Of a DNA stretch of 64,000 nucleotides, positions 8,011 to 15,250 are shown piece by piece. Source of the stretch: Burkholderiales bacterium (GTDB taxonomy: Bacteria > Pseudomonadota > Gammaproteobacteria > Burkholderiales > Burkholderiaceae_C); the NCBI GenBank assembly GCA_016000265.1, contig JAECRL010000003.1:186001-250000 (forward strand), read 5' to 3'. A program made the position numbers and the translations under genes. The first letter of the stretch is position 1, and every line of letters starts with the position of its first letter. The notes beneath the pieces were generated by a model. That model was not told where the DNA came from and did no database searches. It saw only the letters and a program-made list of their open reading frames with translations.

Positions 8011-8733
8011 ATGTCCAGCACGTACACCGCCAAAGGTCGCCTCGACATCGACTCGATGCTGCGCCAGTACAGCCCGCTGGTTCGCCGCCTGGCGCATCAG
8101 ATGATCGCCAAGCTGCCGGCCAACGTGGAGATCGACGACCTGATCCAGGTGGGCATGATCGGCCTGACCGACGCACTCAGCCGCTTCGACGCCGGCCAGG
8201 GCGTGCAGTTCGAAACCTTCGCCACCCAGCGCATCCGCGGCGCCATGCTCGACGAACTGCGCGGCGCCGACTGGCTCAGTCGCGGCACCCGCAAACAGCA
8301 GCGCGACATCGAACGCGCCGTGCACAGCCTGGAGCAAAAGCTCGGCCGGGCCCCGCAGGAAAGCGAGATCGCCAAAGAAATGGGCATGGACCTGGGCGAC
8401 TACCAGGAGATGCTCGGCAAGGTGCGCGGCACCCAGCTCATTTACCTCGAGGACATGAGCGGCGAAGACGGTGACAACGACTACCTCGACCGCCACGTCA
8501 CCGCCGAAGGCGAAGACCCGCTGAGCCTGCTGGAAGACCACCGCATGCGCCACGCCCTGGTCGACGCCATCAAGAACCTGCCCGAGCGCGAGCAGTACGT
8601 CATGAGCATGTACTACGAACAGGACATGAACCTCAAGGAAATCGCCGCGGTCCTGGGCGTGACCGAATCACGTGTTTGTCAGCTTCACAGCCAGTCCATC
8701 GCCCGGCTGCGAGTCAAGCTCAGAGAATGGTGA
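8011..8733 (+). CDS. fliA: flagellar sigma-28 factor FliA
   Basis: A 240-residue alternative sigma factor for late flagellar and chemotaxis genes. Region 2 is visible as LVRRLAHQMIAKLPANVEID followed by DDLIQVGMIGL and FETFATQRIRGAMLDELRG. Region 3 holds GRAPQESEIAKEM. Region 4 ends with LPEREQYVMSMYYEQDMNLK and a helix-turn-helix (AAVLGVTESRVCQLHSQSI). ATG 8011 is chosen because GGAG lies six bases upstream at 8001; earlier in-frame codons at 7987 and 7993 lack a site and overlap the previous gene. Candidate target promoters are seen at 10220 and, more weakly, before flhA and flhB. Confidence 0.97.
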   Translation: MSSTYTAKGRLDIDSMLRQYSPLVRRLAHQMIAKLPANVEIDDLIQVGMIGLTDALSRFDAGQGVQFETFATQRIRGAMLDELRGADWLSRGTRKQQRDIERAVHSLEQKLGRAPQESEIAKEMGMDLGDYQEMLGKVRGTQLIYLEDMSGEDGDNDYLDRHVTAEGEDPLSLLEDHRMRHALVDAIKNLPEREQYVMSMYYEQDMNLKEIAAVLGVTESRVCQLHSQSIARLRVKLREW

Positions 8734-8792
8734 GTTGAGGTCCCGCCAGACCCCACTCACAGGGTGATGGCCGCCTCTCACAGGGGACGTCC

Positions 8793-10187
8793 ATGTTGGC
8801 CTGGTTCAAAAAGCACGAACCCGCTGCGGCGGATTCGCACGTTGCGGCGCCTGCAGCCTCCACGGGAGAGGGCGCCGGCTCCGTTCACGCGCTCGCCAGC
8901 CTGCTGCAGCGCGACAGCAGCGGCCTGGGCCGCGAAGCCGCCGAGTTGCGCGGCACGCTGGAAGACTCCACCACCGTCGCCACCCGCCAGGCCGAAACCC
9001 TGGGCGAGCTGATCAGCCAGGCCCAGCAGATCGGGCAGGCGCAAGACCACATCCACCGCGAGACGCAGCACAGCCAGCAGGCCATGCAGCGCGCGCGCGA
9101 GACGGTCGAGCAAGTCGGCCACGAGGTGGCGGGCGTCGTCAGCACCCTGCACCAGGTCTCGGACGCCGCACGCCAGATCACCCAAGTCGCCCTGCAGACC
9201 CGGCTGGTCGCCTTCAACGCCTCGGTCGAAGCCAAGCGCGCGGGTGAAGCCGGCCTGGGTTTTTCGGTCGTTGCCGACGCCGTCAAGGACCTCTCCACCC
9301 AGGTCGAGTCCATCTCCAAAGCCATCATGTCCACGGTCTCCACCCTGGACCAGCGCATCCAGTCCCTCTCCAACGACCTGCGGGTGGATGAACAAGCCAT
9401 CGCCAAGGCCGCGGACAAGGACCACGGCCAGCCCAACCGCCAGGTGCACCAGGCCCTGCTGGGCGCCGAGGCCGCGGTGCAGCGCATCGTCGACGCCGCC
9501 GGCATCAGCGCCGAGCTGTGTCGCGGCATCCAGGACCAGGTCACGCGCATGGGCCAGGAGGTCAGCCAGACCCGAGACGCGCTGACCACGGCCACGCGCC
9601 GCAGCGAGTCGGTGCTGGGCGTCTCCGAGCGCCTCATGGAGCTGATCGCCACCAGCGGCGTGCAGACCGCCGACACCCCCTACATCGAGCTGGCCCAACG
9701 CGTGGCCGCCCAGGTCGCCGAGGCGCTGGAGCAGGCCATTGCCCGCCACCGCATCGCCCCGGAGCAGCTCTTCGATGAGCGCTACGTGCCCCTGCAGGGC
9801 AGCCAGCCCCAGCAGCACAGCACCGCCTTCAACGCCCTGACCGACGAACTGTTCCCCGCCCTGCAAGAGGGCGCGCTCAAGGCCCTGCCGCAGGTCGTGT
9901 TCTGCATCGCGGCCGACCGCAACGGCTACATCTCCACCCACAACCGCGCCTACTGCCAAATGCAGCGCCCCGGCGACGTGACGTGGAACACCGCGAACTC
10001 GCGCTGGCGGCGCATCTTCAACGACCGCACCGGACTGGCATCGGCGCGCAACACACGCCCCTTCTTGCTGCAGACCTACCGACGCGACATGGGCGGTGGC
10101 ACCTTCGTGCTGCTCAAAGAGGCATCCGCCCCCATCACGGTGGCCGGGCGCCACTGGGGCGGATTGAGGCTGGCGTATCGGTTTTGA
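8793..10187 (+). CDS. cytoplasmic methyl-accepting-type chemoreceptor with C-terminal sensor domain
   Basis: A 464-residue protein with no membrane segment. Residues about 40-330 form long coiled-coil helices. The hairpin tip is recognisable but altered: LQTRLVAFNASVEAKRAGEA replaces the usual [20 protein letters not shown], with Lys in place of the second Ala-Ala position. The C-terminal ~130 residues form a separate domain containing NDRTG, ARNTRPFLLQTYRRDMGGG and GRHWGGLRLAYRF, a PAS/Cache-like module that recurs at the C terminus of soluble betaproteobacterial receptors. It lies 59 bases after fliA and probably shares its transcript. Binding of CheA/CheW by the altered tip is uncertain. 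Confidence 0.85.
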   Translation: MLAWFKKHEPAAADSHVAAPAASTGEGAGSVHALASLLQRDSSGLGREAAELRGTLEDSTTVATRQAETLGELISQAQQIGQAQDHIHRETQHSQQAMQRARETVEQVGHEVAGVVSTLHQVSDAARQITQVALQTRLVAFNASVEAKRAGEAGLGFSVVADAVKDLSTQVESISKAIMSTVSTLDQRIQSLSNDLRVDEQAIAKAADKDHGQPNRQVHQALLGAEAAVQRIVDAAGISAELCRGIQDQVTRMGQEVSQTRDALTTATRRSESVLGVSERLMELIATSGVQTADTPYIELAQRVAAQVAEALEQAIARHRIAPEQLFDERYVPLQGSQPQQHSTAFNALTDELFPALQEGALKALPQVVFCIAADRNGYISTHNRAYCQMQRPGDVTWNTANSRWRRIFNDRTGLASARNTRPFLLQTYRRDMGGGTFVLLKEASAPITVAGRHWGGLRLAYRF

Positions 10188-10219
10188 CGAGCTTTACATT
10201 CCCATGCTGGGATGAGGGC

Positions 10220-10246
10220 TAAAGGTTGGGCGTGACCCAGCGATAA
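10220..10246 (+). promoter_or_regulatory. sigma-28 (FliA) promoter of chemoreceptor gene
   Basis: TAAAGGTT (10220-10227), an 11-base spacer, then AGCGATAA (10239-10246). The consensus is TAAAGTTT-N11-GCCGATAA, so 13 of 16 positions match with exact spacing. It lies 45 bases before the receptor ATG. Between it and the ribosome site (GAGGA, 10278) is a small hairpin, GGCCGC/GCGGCC with a six-base loop (10255-10272). Confidence 0.7.
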
Positions 10247-10291
10247 CCCCAGGAGGCCGCAACCAGGCGGCCCTGCTGAGGATCGCTTTTC

Positions 10292-11713
10292 ATGTCAAAC
10301 AACCCCCCTTCTTCCCCCGCCCTGCACCGCAACGACACGGTGGTGCTGGTCGCCATCTCCACCGTCTACCTGGGTGCGCTCATCTACGGGGGCATCTACG
10401 GCTCCTTCGGCCTGGGCCTGCTGGTCGGGGCGGTGCTGCTGGGCCTGAGCCTGGCGCTGGCCTTCACCTCCCAGGGCGGCGTGGGCGCCCGACTGGGCCT
10501 GCCCGTGCTGGGCATGGGCATGGTCGGCCTGATGATCCACGTCTCGCGGGGCCACAACGAGGCCCACTTCGCCGTCTTCGCCTTCCTGGCCTGCCTGGTC
10601 GTCTACCGCCGCGCCGCGCCCATCCTCATGGGGGCGGTCGCCATCGCCGTGCACCACCTCAGCTTCAACCAGTTCCAGGCCTGGGGCTGGGGGCCCATGT
10701 GTTTCAGCGAGGCCAGCTTCATGCGCGTCGTCGAGCACGCCTTGTTCGTGGTGGCCGAAACGGGCGTGCTGCTGTTCCTGGCGGCGCGCGCCAAGGCGGA
10801 GTTCGACGCCGCCGAGGAGCTCGCCGACCTCGCCGAGCACCTGCTCTGCGACGATGGCTCGGTCGACCTGCGCCTGCCGTCGGCCCGCTCTCACAGCCGC
10901 GCCAACGTCAAACTGCGGGAGGCCGTGGCCCACATCGCCGCCTCCATGCAGCAGGTGCGCCAGGCGGCCGAGGCCATCCGCCACGCCTCGTCTGACATCG
11001 CCTCCGGCAACCAGGCCCTGAGCGCCCGCACCGAGCTGGCCGCCTCCAGCATCCAGGAGACCGCTTCCTCGGTCGAGCAGATCGCCGCGACCATCCGCAA
11101 CAGCACCGAGCACGCTCACCAGGCCAACGGCCTGGCTGGCCAGGCCTCGCGCGTCGCCGTCGAAGGCGGTGAGGCCGTGGGGCGCGTCGTCCAGACCATG
11201 ACCGGCATCCAGCACTCCAGCCGCAAGATCACCGACATCATCGGCGTGATCGACGGCATCGCCTTCCAGACCAACATCCTGGCGCTCAACGCCGCGGTGG
11301 AAGCCGCGCGCGCCGGCGAACAGGGGCGGGGTTTCGCGGTGGTCGCCGGCGAGGTTCGCACCCTGGCGCAACGCAGCGCCGAAGCCGCCAAGGAAATCAA
11401 GCAGCTCATCACCAGCAGCGTCGAACAAGTCGAGTCGGGCAGCTCCCTGGTGGGCAACGCCGGCGACACCATCGGCCTCGTCGTCGATCAGGTGCGCCGC
11501 GTGACCGAACTCGTCGGCCAGATCAGCAACTCCAGCTCCGAGCAGAACCACGGCATCGTGCAGATCAACACCGCCATCAGCCACCTGGACCAGGCCACGC
11601 AACAAAACGCCGCCCTGGTCGAACAAACCGCCGCAGCCGCGCAAAGCCTGTCACACCAGGCTCAGACCCTCTCGCAGGCGGTCGAGGTGTTCAGGCTGGA
11701 GGGCGCCGCGTGA
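10292..11713 (+). CDS. methyl-accepting chemotaxis protein with His-rich polytopic membrane sensor domain
   Basis: A 473-residue receptor. Instead of a periplasmic sensor flanked by two helices, residues 15-170 contain five or six closely packed membrane helices with polar histidines in [13 protein letters not shown] and AVHHLSFN plus VVEHALFVV. No HAMP domain is obvious. The signalling domain follows from about residue 200, with a canonical tip ([20 protein letters not shown]) and flanking methylation helices rich in Glu/Gln/Ala. It has its own sigma-28 promoter and a good ribosome site, and is convergent with argF. The membrane domain may sense a redox, metal or intramembrane signal; that is inference from the buried histidines. 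Confidence 0.92.
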   Translation: MSNNPPSSPALHRNDTVVLVAISTVYLGALIYGGIYGSFGLGLLVGAVLLGLSLALAFTSQGGVGARLGLPVLGMGMVGLMIHVSRGHNEAHFAVFAFLACLVVYRRAAPILMGAVAIAVHHLSFNQFQAWGWGPMCFSEASFMRVVEHALFVVAETGVLLFLAARAKAEFDAAEELADLAEHLLCDDGSVDLRLPSARSHSRANVKLREAVAHIAASMQQVRQAAEAIRHASSDIASGNQALSARTELAASSIQETASSVEQIAATIRNSTEHAHQANGLAGQASRVAVEGGEAVGRVVQTMTGIQHSSRKITDIIGVIDGIAFQTNILALNAAVEAARAGEQGRGFAVVAGEVRTLAQRSAEAAKEIKQLITSSVEQVESGSSLVGNAGDTIGLVVDQVRRVTELVGQISNSSSEQNHGIVQINTAISHLDQATQQNAALVEQTAAAAQSLSHQAQTLSQAVEVFRLEGAA

Positions 11714-11739
11714 CGCTGTCGTGATTCGAGGCCTCGGCC

Positions 11740-12678
11740 TCAGCCGATCCGACCCAGCAACAGGTACTCCATGAGCACCTTCTGGACGTGCAGCCGGTTC
11801 TCGGCCTCGTCCCACACCACGGACTGAGGCCCGTCGATCACCTCGGCCTCGACTTCCTCGCCGCGGTGAGCGGGCAGGCAGTGCATGAACAGCGCATCGG
11901 GGGCGGCCACGGCCATCATCTCGGCGTCCACGCACCAGTCGGCGAAAGCCTTCTTGCGCTCTTCGTTCTCGGCCTCGAAGCCCATGCTGGTCCACACGTC
12001 GGTGGTCACCAGGTGCGCGCCGCGGCAGGCGTCCATCGGGTCCTTGAAGACCTTGTAGCAGGTGGTGTCGCTGATGCCGGCCACCTCGGGGTCGATCTCG
12101 TAGCCGCTGGGCGTGCTCACGTGCACCGTGAAGCCCAGCAGCTCGGCCGCCTGCAGCCAGGTGTTGGCCATGTTGTTGCCATCGCCCACCCAGGCCACCA
12201 CCTTGCCCTGAATCGAGCCGCGGTGCTCGATGTAGGTGAAGATGTCAGCCAGGATCTGACACGGGTGGTACTCGTTGGTCAGCCCGTTGATGACGGGCAC
12301 GCGCGAGTTGGCTGCGAACTTCGTCAGCTTGGCCTGCTCGTAGGTGCGGATCATCACGATGTCGACCATGCGCGAGATGACCTTGGCGCTGTCCTCGATC
12401 GGCTCGCTGCGGCCCAACTGGCTGCCATCCGTGGTCAGGTGCACCACCGAGCCGCCCATCTGGTACATGCCGGCTTCGAAGCTCACGCGGGTGCGCGTCG
12501 AGGCCTTCTCGAAGATCATGGCCAGCGTGCGGTCCACCAGGGGCGTGTACTTCTCGTAGTTCTTGAAGCGCTGCTTGATGAGGGCCGCGCGCTGGAACAG
12601 GTACTCGTATTCCGGTGCACGCAGGTCCTTGAACTGCAGGTAGTGCTTGATCAGGCTGTTTCCGGGCTTCATGGGCAT
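11740..12678 (-). CDS. argF: ornithine carbamoyltransferase
   Basis: A 312-residue cytoplasmic enzyme that makes citrulline from ornithine and carbamoyl phosphate in arginine synthesis. The carbamoyl phosphate loop reads EKASTRTRVSFE, and the ornithine/active-site signature HCLPAHRGEEV lies near the C terminus with the preceding TDVWTSMGFEAE segment. The length is normal. It lies 24 bases downstream of argD on the same strand, so the two form an argD-argF unit. A GC-rich dyad at 11728-11741 overlaps its stop codon in the convergent junction with the receptor gene, but no T tract follows. Confidence 0.97.
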   Translation of the reverse strand: MPMKPGNSLIKHYLQFKDLRAPEYEYLFQRAALIKQRFKNYEKYTPLVDRTLAMIFEKASTRTRVSFEAGMYQMGGSVVHLTTDGSQLGRSEPIEDSAKVISRMVDIVMIRTYEQAKLTKFAANSRVPVINGLTNEYHPCQILADIFTYIEHRGSIQGKVVAWVGDGNNMANTWLQAAELLGFTVHVSTPSGYEIDPEVAGISDTTCYKVFKDPMDACRGAHLVTTDVWTSMGFEAENEERKKAFADWCVDAEMMAVAAPDALFMHCLPAHRGEEVEAEVIDGPQSVVWDEAENRLHVQKVLMEYLLLGRIG

Positions 12679-12702
12679 GTCGTCTCGTGGGTCGACCTGG
12701 GC

Positions 12703-13917
12703 TCAGGCGGGCTGGGGCTCAGACAGGAACTGGCGCACGATCGGGGCCAGGATGGACACCAGCTCGTCGGCCTGGGCCTGGGTGAAGATCAGCGGCGGCA
12801 GCAGGCGCACGACCTTGTCGGCCGTCACGCTCAGCAGCAGGCCGGCGTCGAGCGCGCGGTTGAGGATCACGCCGCAGGGGCGATCCAGCTCGATGCCGAT
12901 CATCAGGCCTTGCCCGCGGATGTCGACGACACCGGGCAGCGTGCCCAGCTCGCGGCGCAGCAGCCCGGTGAGGTGTTCGCCCACGTGATGGGCGTTGGCC
13001 ATCAACTCGTCGGCCTCCATGATCTTGAGCGTCTCCACGCCCGCGCGCATGGCCAGCGGGTTGCCGCCGAAGGTGGTGCCGTGGTTGCCGGGCTTGAGCA
13101 CGTCGGCGGCCTTGGGGCCACACACCACCGCACCGATCGGCACGCCCGAACCCAGGCCCTTGGCCAGGGGCATCACGTCGGGCTGGATGCCGGCCCATTG
13201 GTGAGCAAACCACTTGCCGGTGCGACCGATGCCGCACTGCACCTCGTCGAGCATCAGCAGCCAGCCTTGCTGGTCGCACAGGGCGCGCACATCGCGCAGG
13301 TACTGCAGGCCCGAGGGGTTGACGCCCCCTTCACCCTGGATGACCTCCAGGAACACCGCCGTCACGTTGGGGTGCGTGCGCGCGACCTCCTCGAGCGCCG
13401 CGATGTCGTTGAGCGGCACGCGCACGAAGCCCTCGACCAGCGGCTCGAAGCCGGCGTGCACCTTGGGGTTGCCGGTGGCCGACAGCGTGGCGATGGAGCG
13501 GCCGTGGAAGGCCTTCTCGTAGACCACCACCTCGGCGCGGTCGATGCCCTTGTCATGGCCGAACTTGCGCGCGATCTTCAGCGCCGCTTCGTTGGCCTCC
13601 AGGCCCGAGTTGCAGAAGAACACGTTGGTCAGGCCCGAGCGCTCGACCAGCATGCGCGCAAGTTCCTCCTGCAGCGGTACCTGGTAGTAGTTGCAGCAGT
13701 GGATCATCTTGGCGACCTGATCCTGCAGCGCCGCCACGAAGCGGGCGTGGTTGTGGCCCAGTGTGTTGACCGCGATGCCCGACAGCCCGTCCAGGTAGCG
13801 TCGGCCCTCGGTGTCCCAGACCTCGGCGCCCTGGCCGTGCGACAAAGCGACGGGGAGGCGGCCGTAGGTGGGCATGACGTGGGGCATCGCGTTGGCGGGG
13901 GAGGCGGGGGCGGTCAT
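12703..13917 (-). CDS. argD: acetylornithine/succinyldiaminopimelate-type aminotransferase
   Basis: A 404-residue class III PLP-dependent aminotransferase. Family marks in order are CNYYQVPLQEELA, NSGLEANEAALKIAR with the PLP-phosphate loop, the substrate segment VYEKAFHGRS, the Asp of LMLDEVQCGIGRTGK, and the PLP lysine in MPLAKGLGSGVPIGA. In arginine synthesis it converts N-acetylglutamate semialdehyde to N-acetylornithine, and it often doubles in lysine synthesis. Pairing with argF supports argD over related GABA-type enzymes. The ATG at 13917 gives a slightly long N terminus; Met 11 or Met 15 are alternatives. Confidence 0.95.
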   Translation of the reverse strand: MTAPASPANAMPHVMPTYGRLPVALSHGQGAEVWDTEGRRYLDGLSGIAVNTLGHNHARFVAALQDQVAKMIHCCNYYQVPLQEELARMLVERSGLTNVFFCNSGLEANEAALKIARKFGHDKGIDRAEVVVYEKAFHGRSIATLSATGNPKVHAGFEPLVEGFVRVPLNDIAALEEVARTHPNVTAVFLEVIQGEGGVNPSGLQYLRDVRALCDQQGWLLMLDEVQCGIGRTGKWFAHQWAGIQPDVMPLAKGLGSGVPIGAVVCGPKAADVLKPGNHGTTFGGNPLAMRAGVETLKIMEADELMANAHHVGEHLTGLLRRELGTLPGVVDIRGQGLMIGIELDRPCGVILNRALDAGLLLSVTADKVVRLLPPLIFTQAQADELVSILAPIVRQFLSEPQPA

Positions 13918-13999
13918 GGACGGGGTCTCGTGGTTGAGAGAGGAGGGCGGCTGGACGAATCAGCCGGGAGGAAAACAGAAAACGGCGGCAAAACAAAAT

Positions 14000-14032
14000 G
14001 GCGCAGCCCGGACTGCGCCCGCACCCATTCTA
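14000..14032 (-). promoter_or_regulatory. argD leader: -10 box and 5' hairpin followed by T-rich tract
   Basis: Read on the minus strand, a -10-like TAGAAT (14027-14032) is followed by a perfect 7-bp hairpin, GGCGCAG/CTGCGCC with a six-base loop (14000-14019), and then ATTTTGTTTTG. The arrangement looks like an intrinsic terminator or a 5'-end stabilising stem about 80 bases before argD. The -35 position has no good match. The hairpin is seen directly; its role is inference. Confidence 0.4.
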
Positions 14033-14139
14033 TGCAAAACGACCTGCGCCCCTGGTGCCAACCCTGATGGGGCGCACACGAAAACCCGCCGGGGTGTGGC
14101 GCGTGCCCCAGGTCCGTGGCGGGATTGCTGGCATCCAAG

Positions 14140-14211
14140 TTGCAGCGTCACCGGGCATCCGCGACAATACGTCCTTGTCTCGCATGGAATCGCTGCTTCA
14201 GCGGCTTCCAT
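14140..14211 (+). promoter_or_regulatory. putative promoter and leader hairpin of the DUF3579 gene
   Basis: TTGCAG (14140-14145), 17 bases, then GACAAT (14163-14168) form a moderate sigma-70 promoter. About 16 bases later a stem-loop starts at 14184: ATGGAA pairs with TTCCAT, and inside it CGCTG pairs with CAGCG around a CTT loop, ending at 14211. A second hairpin (GCCAGA/TCTGGC) lies at 14269-14285. The 5' leader would be about 160 bases. Apart from these elements and the argD leader, the 415-base gap from argD to this gene shows no coding region I can support. Confidence 0.35.
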
Positions 14212-14332
14212 CACCCAAGGTTCGGTCATCGGTTTACCCACCGTTGGCCGCCCTGGTTCCCCGCAGCAGCCAGACACAATCTGGCACTGCGCCTGTCAAT
14301 CACCCATTGCACAGCCCGTCGGAAGCGCCACC

Positions 14333-14680
14333 GTGTCGACGACCTCATCCTCTGCCCGCCCCCATCCCCCCCGCGAAGTCTTCATCCAGGGCGTGACCCG
14401 AGAGGGCCGCACCTTCCGCCCCAGTGACTGGGCCGAGCGCCTCGCCGGTGCCATGTCCAGCTTCCGCCCCGGTGGCATGGGCTCGGGCCCCCTGGCACAC
14501 ATCGGCTACTCCCCGTACTGCGTGCCCACCAGCCTGGGCGATGTCAAGTGCGTGGTGGTCAACGAGGCCCTGCGCGACCTGGAGCCCATGGCCTGGGATT
14601 TCGTCATGAACTTCGCCCGCGACAACGACCTGCAAGTGGTCGACGCCTGCCTGCTGCCCGACGCGCCTCGATCGACCTGA
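14333..14680 (+). CDS. DUF3579 family protein
   Basis: A 115-residue protein of unknown function found across Betaproteobacteria, typically next to argF/argD and rpsT as here. Family features are the opening VFIQGVTREGRTFRPSDWAE, the central GYSPYCVPTSLGDVKCV, and the end segment MNFARDNDLQVVDACLLPD. No signal peptide or membrane segment is visible, so it should be cytoplasmic. The GTG start at 14333 gives the family length, with GGAA about nine bases upstream; longer in-frame extensions run into the leader region and look non-coding. It ends at a bidirectional terminator shared with rpsT. Confidence 0.85.
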   Translation: MSTTSSSARPHPPREVFIQGVTREGRTFRPSDWAERLAGAMSSFRPGGMGSGPLAHIGYSPYCVPTSLGDVKCVVVNEALRDLEPMAWDFVMNFARDNDLQVVDACLLPDAPRST

Positions 14681-14725
14681 GTCGGGTCCGAGTTGGGCCT
14701 GAATTGAGCTGACCGATCGCCCATG

Positions 14726-14755
14726 AAAAAAGCCCGCTGAAGCGGGCTTTTCGAC
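14726..14755. terminator. bidirectional intrinsic terminator between the DUF3579 gene and rpsT
   Basis: A perfect 11-bp inverted repeat, AAAAGCCCGCT (14728-14738) and AGCGGGCTTTT (14741-14751), with A and T tracts on both sides. It serves the plus-strand DUF3579 gene and the minus-strand rpsT gene that converge on it. Confidence 0.92.
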
Positions 14756-14788
14756 GTGTGGCGCACGAGGCGCCAGGGGTCTGCGAGA

Positions 14789-15088
14789 TCAAGCGGCGAC
14801 GGCCATGGCCTTGATCTTGGCCGACAGGCGGCTCTTGTGGCGAGCGGCCTTGTTCTTGTGGAAGATGCCCTTGTCGGCGATCGAGTCGATCACGGATTGA
14901 GCGGTCTTGAAGGCGTCGGCGGCGTTGGCCTTGTCGCCTGCCTTGACGGCCTTGAGCACGCCCTTGATGGCGGTGCGGAACTTCGAGCGCAGGGCCGAGT
15001 TGGCGGCGTTCAGCTTGACGTCCTGGCGGACGCGCTTGCGACCGGAGGCGATGCGGACGGTCTTCTTGACTTTGGATGCAGATGCCAT
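14789..15088 (-). CDS. rpsT: 30S ribosomal protein S20
   Basis: A 99-residue basic helical protein that binds 16S rRNA early in 30S assembly. The family signature is visible: [19 protein letters not shown], then [14 protein letters not shown], and the C-terminal [20 protein letters not shown]. It is about ten residues longer than the E. coli protein, mostly in the loop AGDKANAAD and at the end. It is transcribed away from murJ and ends at a strong terminator. A plausible promoter lies about 100 bases upstream. Confidence 0.97.
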   Translation of the reverse strand: MASASKVKKTVRIASGRKRVRQDVKLNAANSALRSKFRTAIKGVLKAVKAGDKANAADAFKTAQSVIDSIADKGIFHKNKAARHKSRLSAKIKAMAVAA

Positions 15089-15190
15089 GGTGAGCAGCTT
15101 TCATCACCCTCTGCAGATGCCTGAGCCCGGCTGAACAACCAGCCGCACCCAATTCGCACCCCGCAGAAAGCGCAGGTTGGAAAACCGAAG

Positions 15191-15219
15191 AGTCTAGCAC
15201 GGCGCGCTGCCTTCGTAAA
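15191..15219 (-). promoter_or_regulatory. rpsT promoter
   Basis: On the minus strand, TTTACG (15214-15219) and TAGACT (15191-15196) are separated by exactly 17 bases, giving a moderate sigma-70 promoter about 100 bases upstream of the rpsT ATG. Confidence 0.5.
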
Positions 15220-15250
15220 GCCAGCTCGGGGCGCCTTCCTATAATGGGCC

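Noticed and set aside
11728..11741. GAGGCC-TC-GGCCTC dyad between the receptor gene and argF as a terminator
   Set aside because: No T tract follows on either strand and it overlaps the argF stop, so terminator function is not supported.
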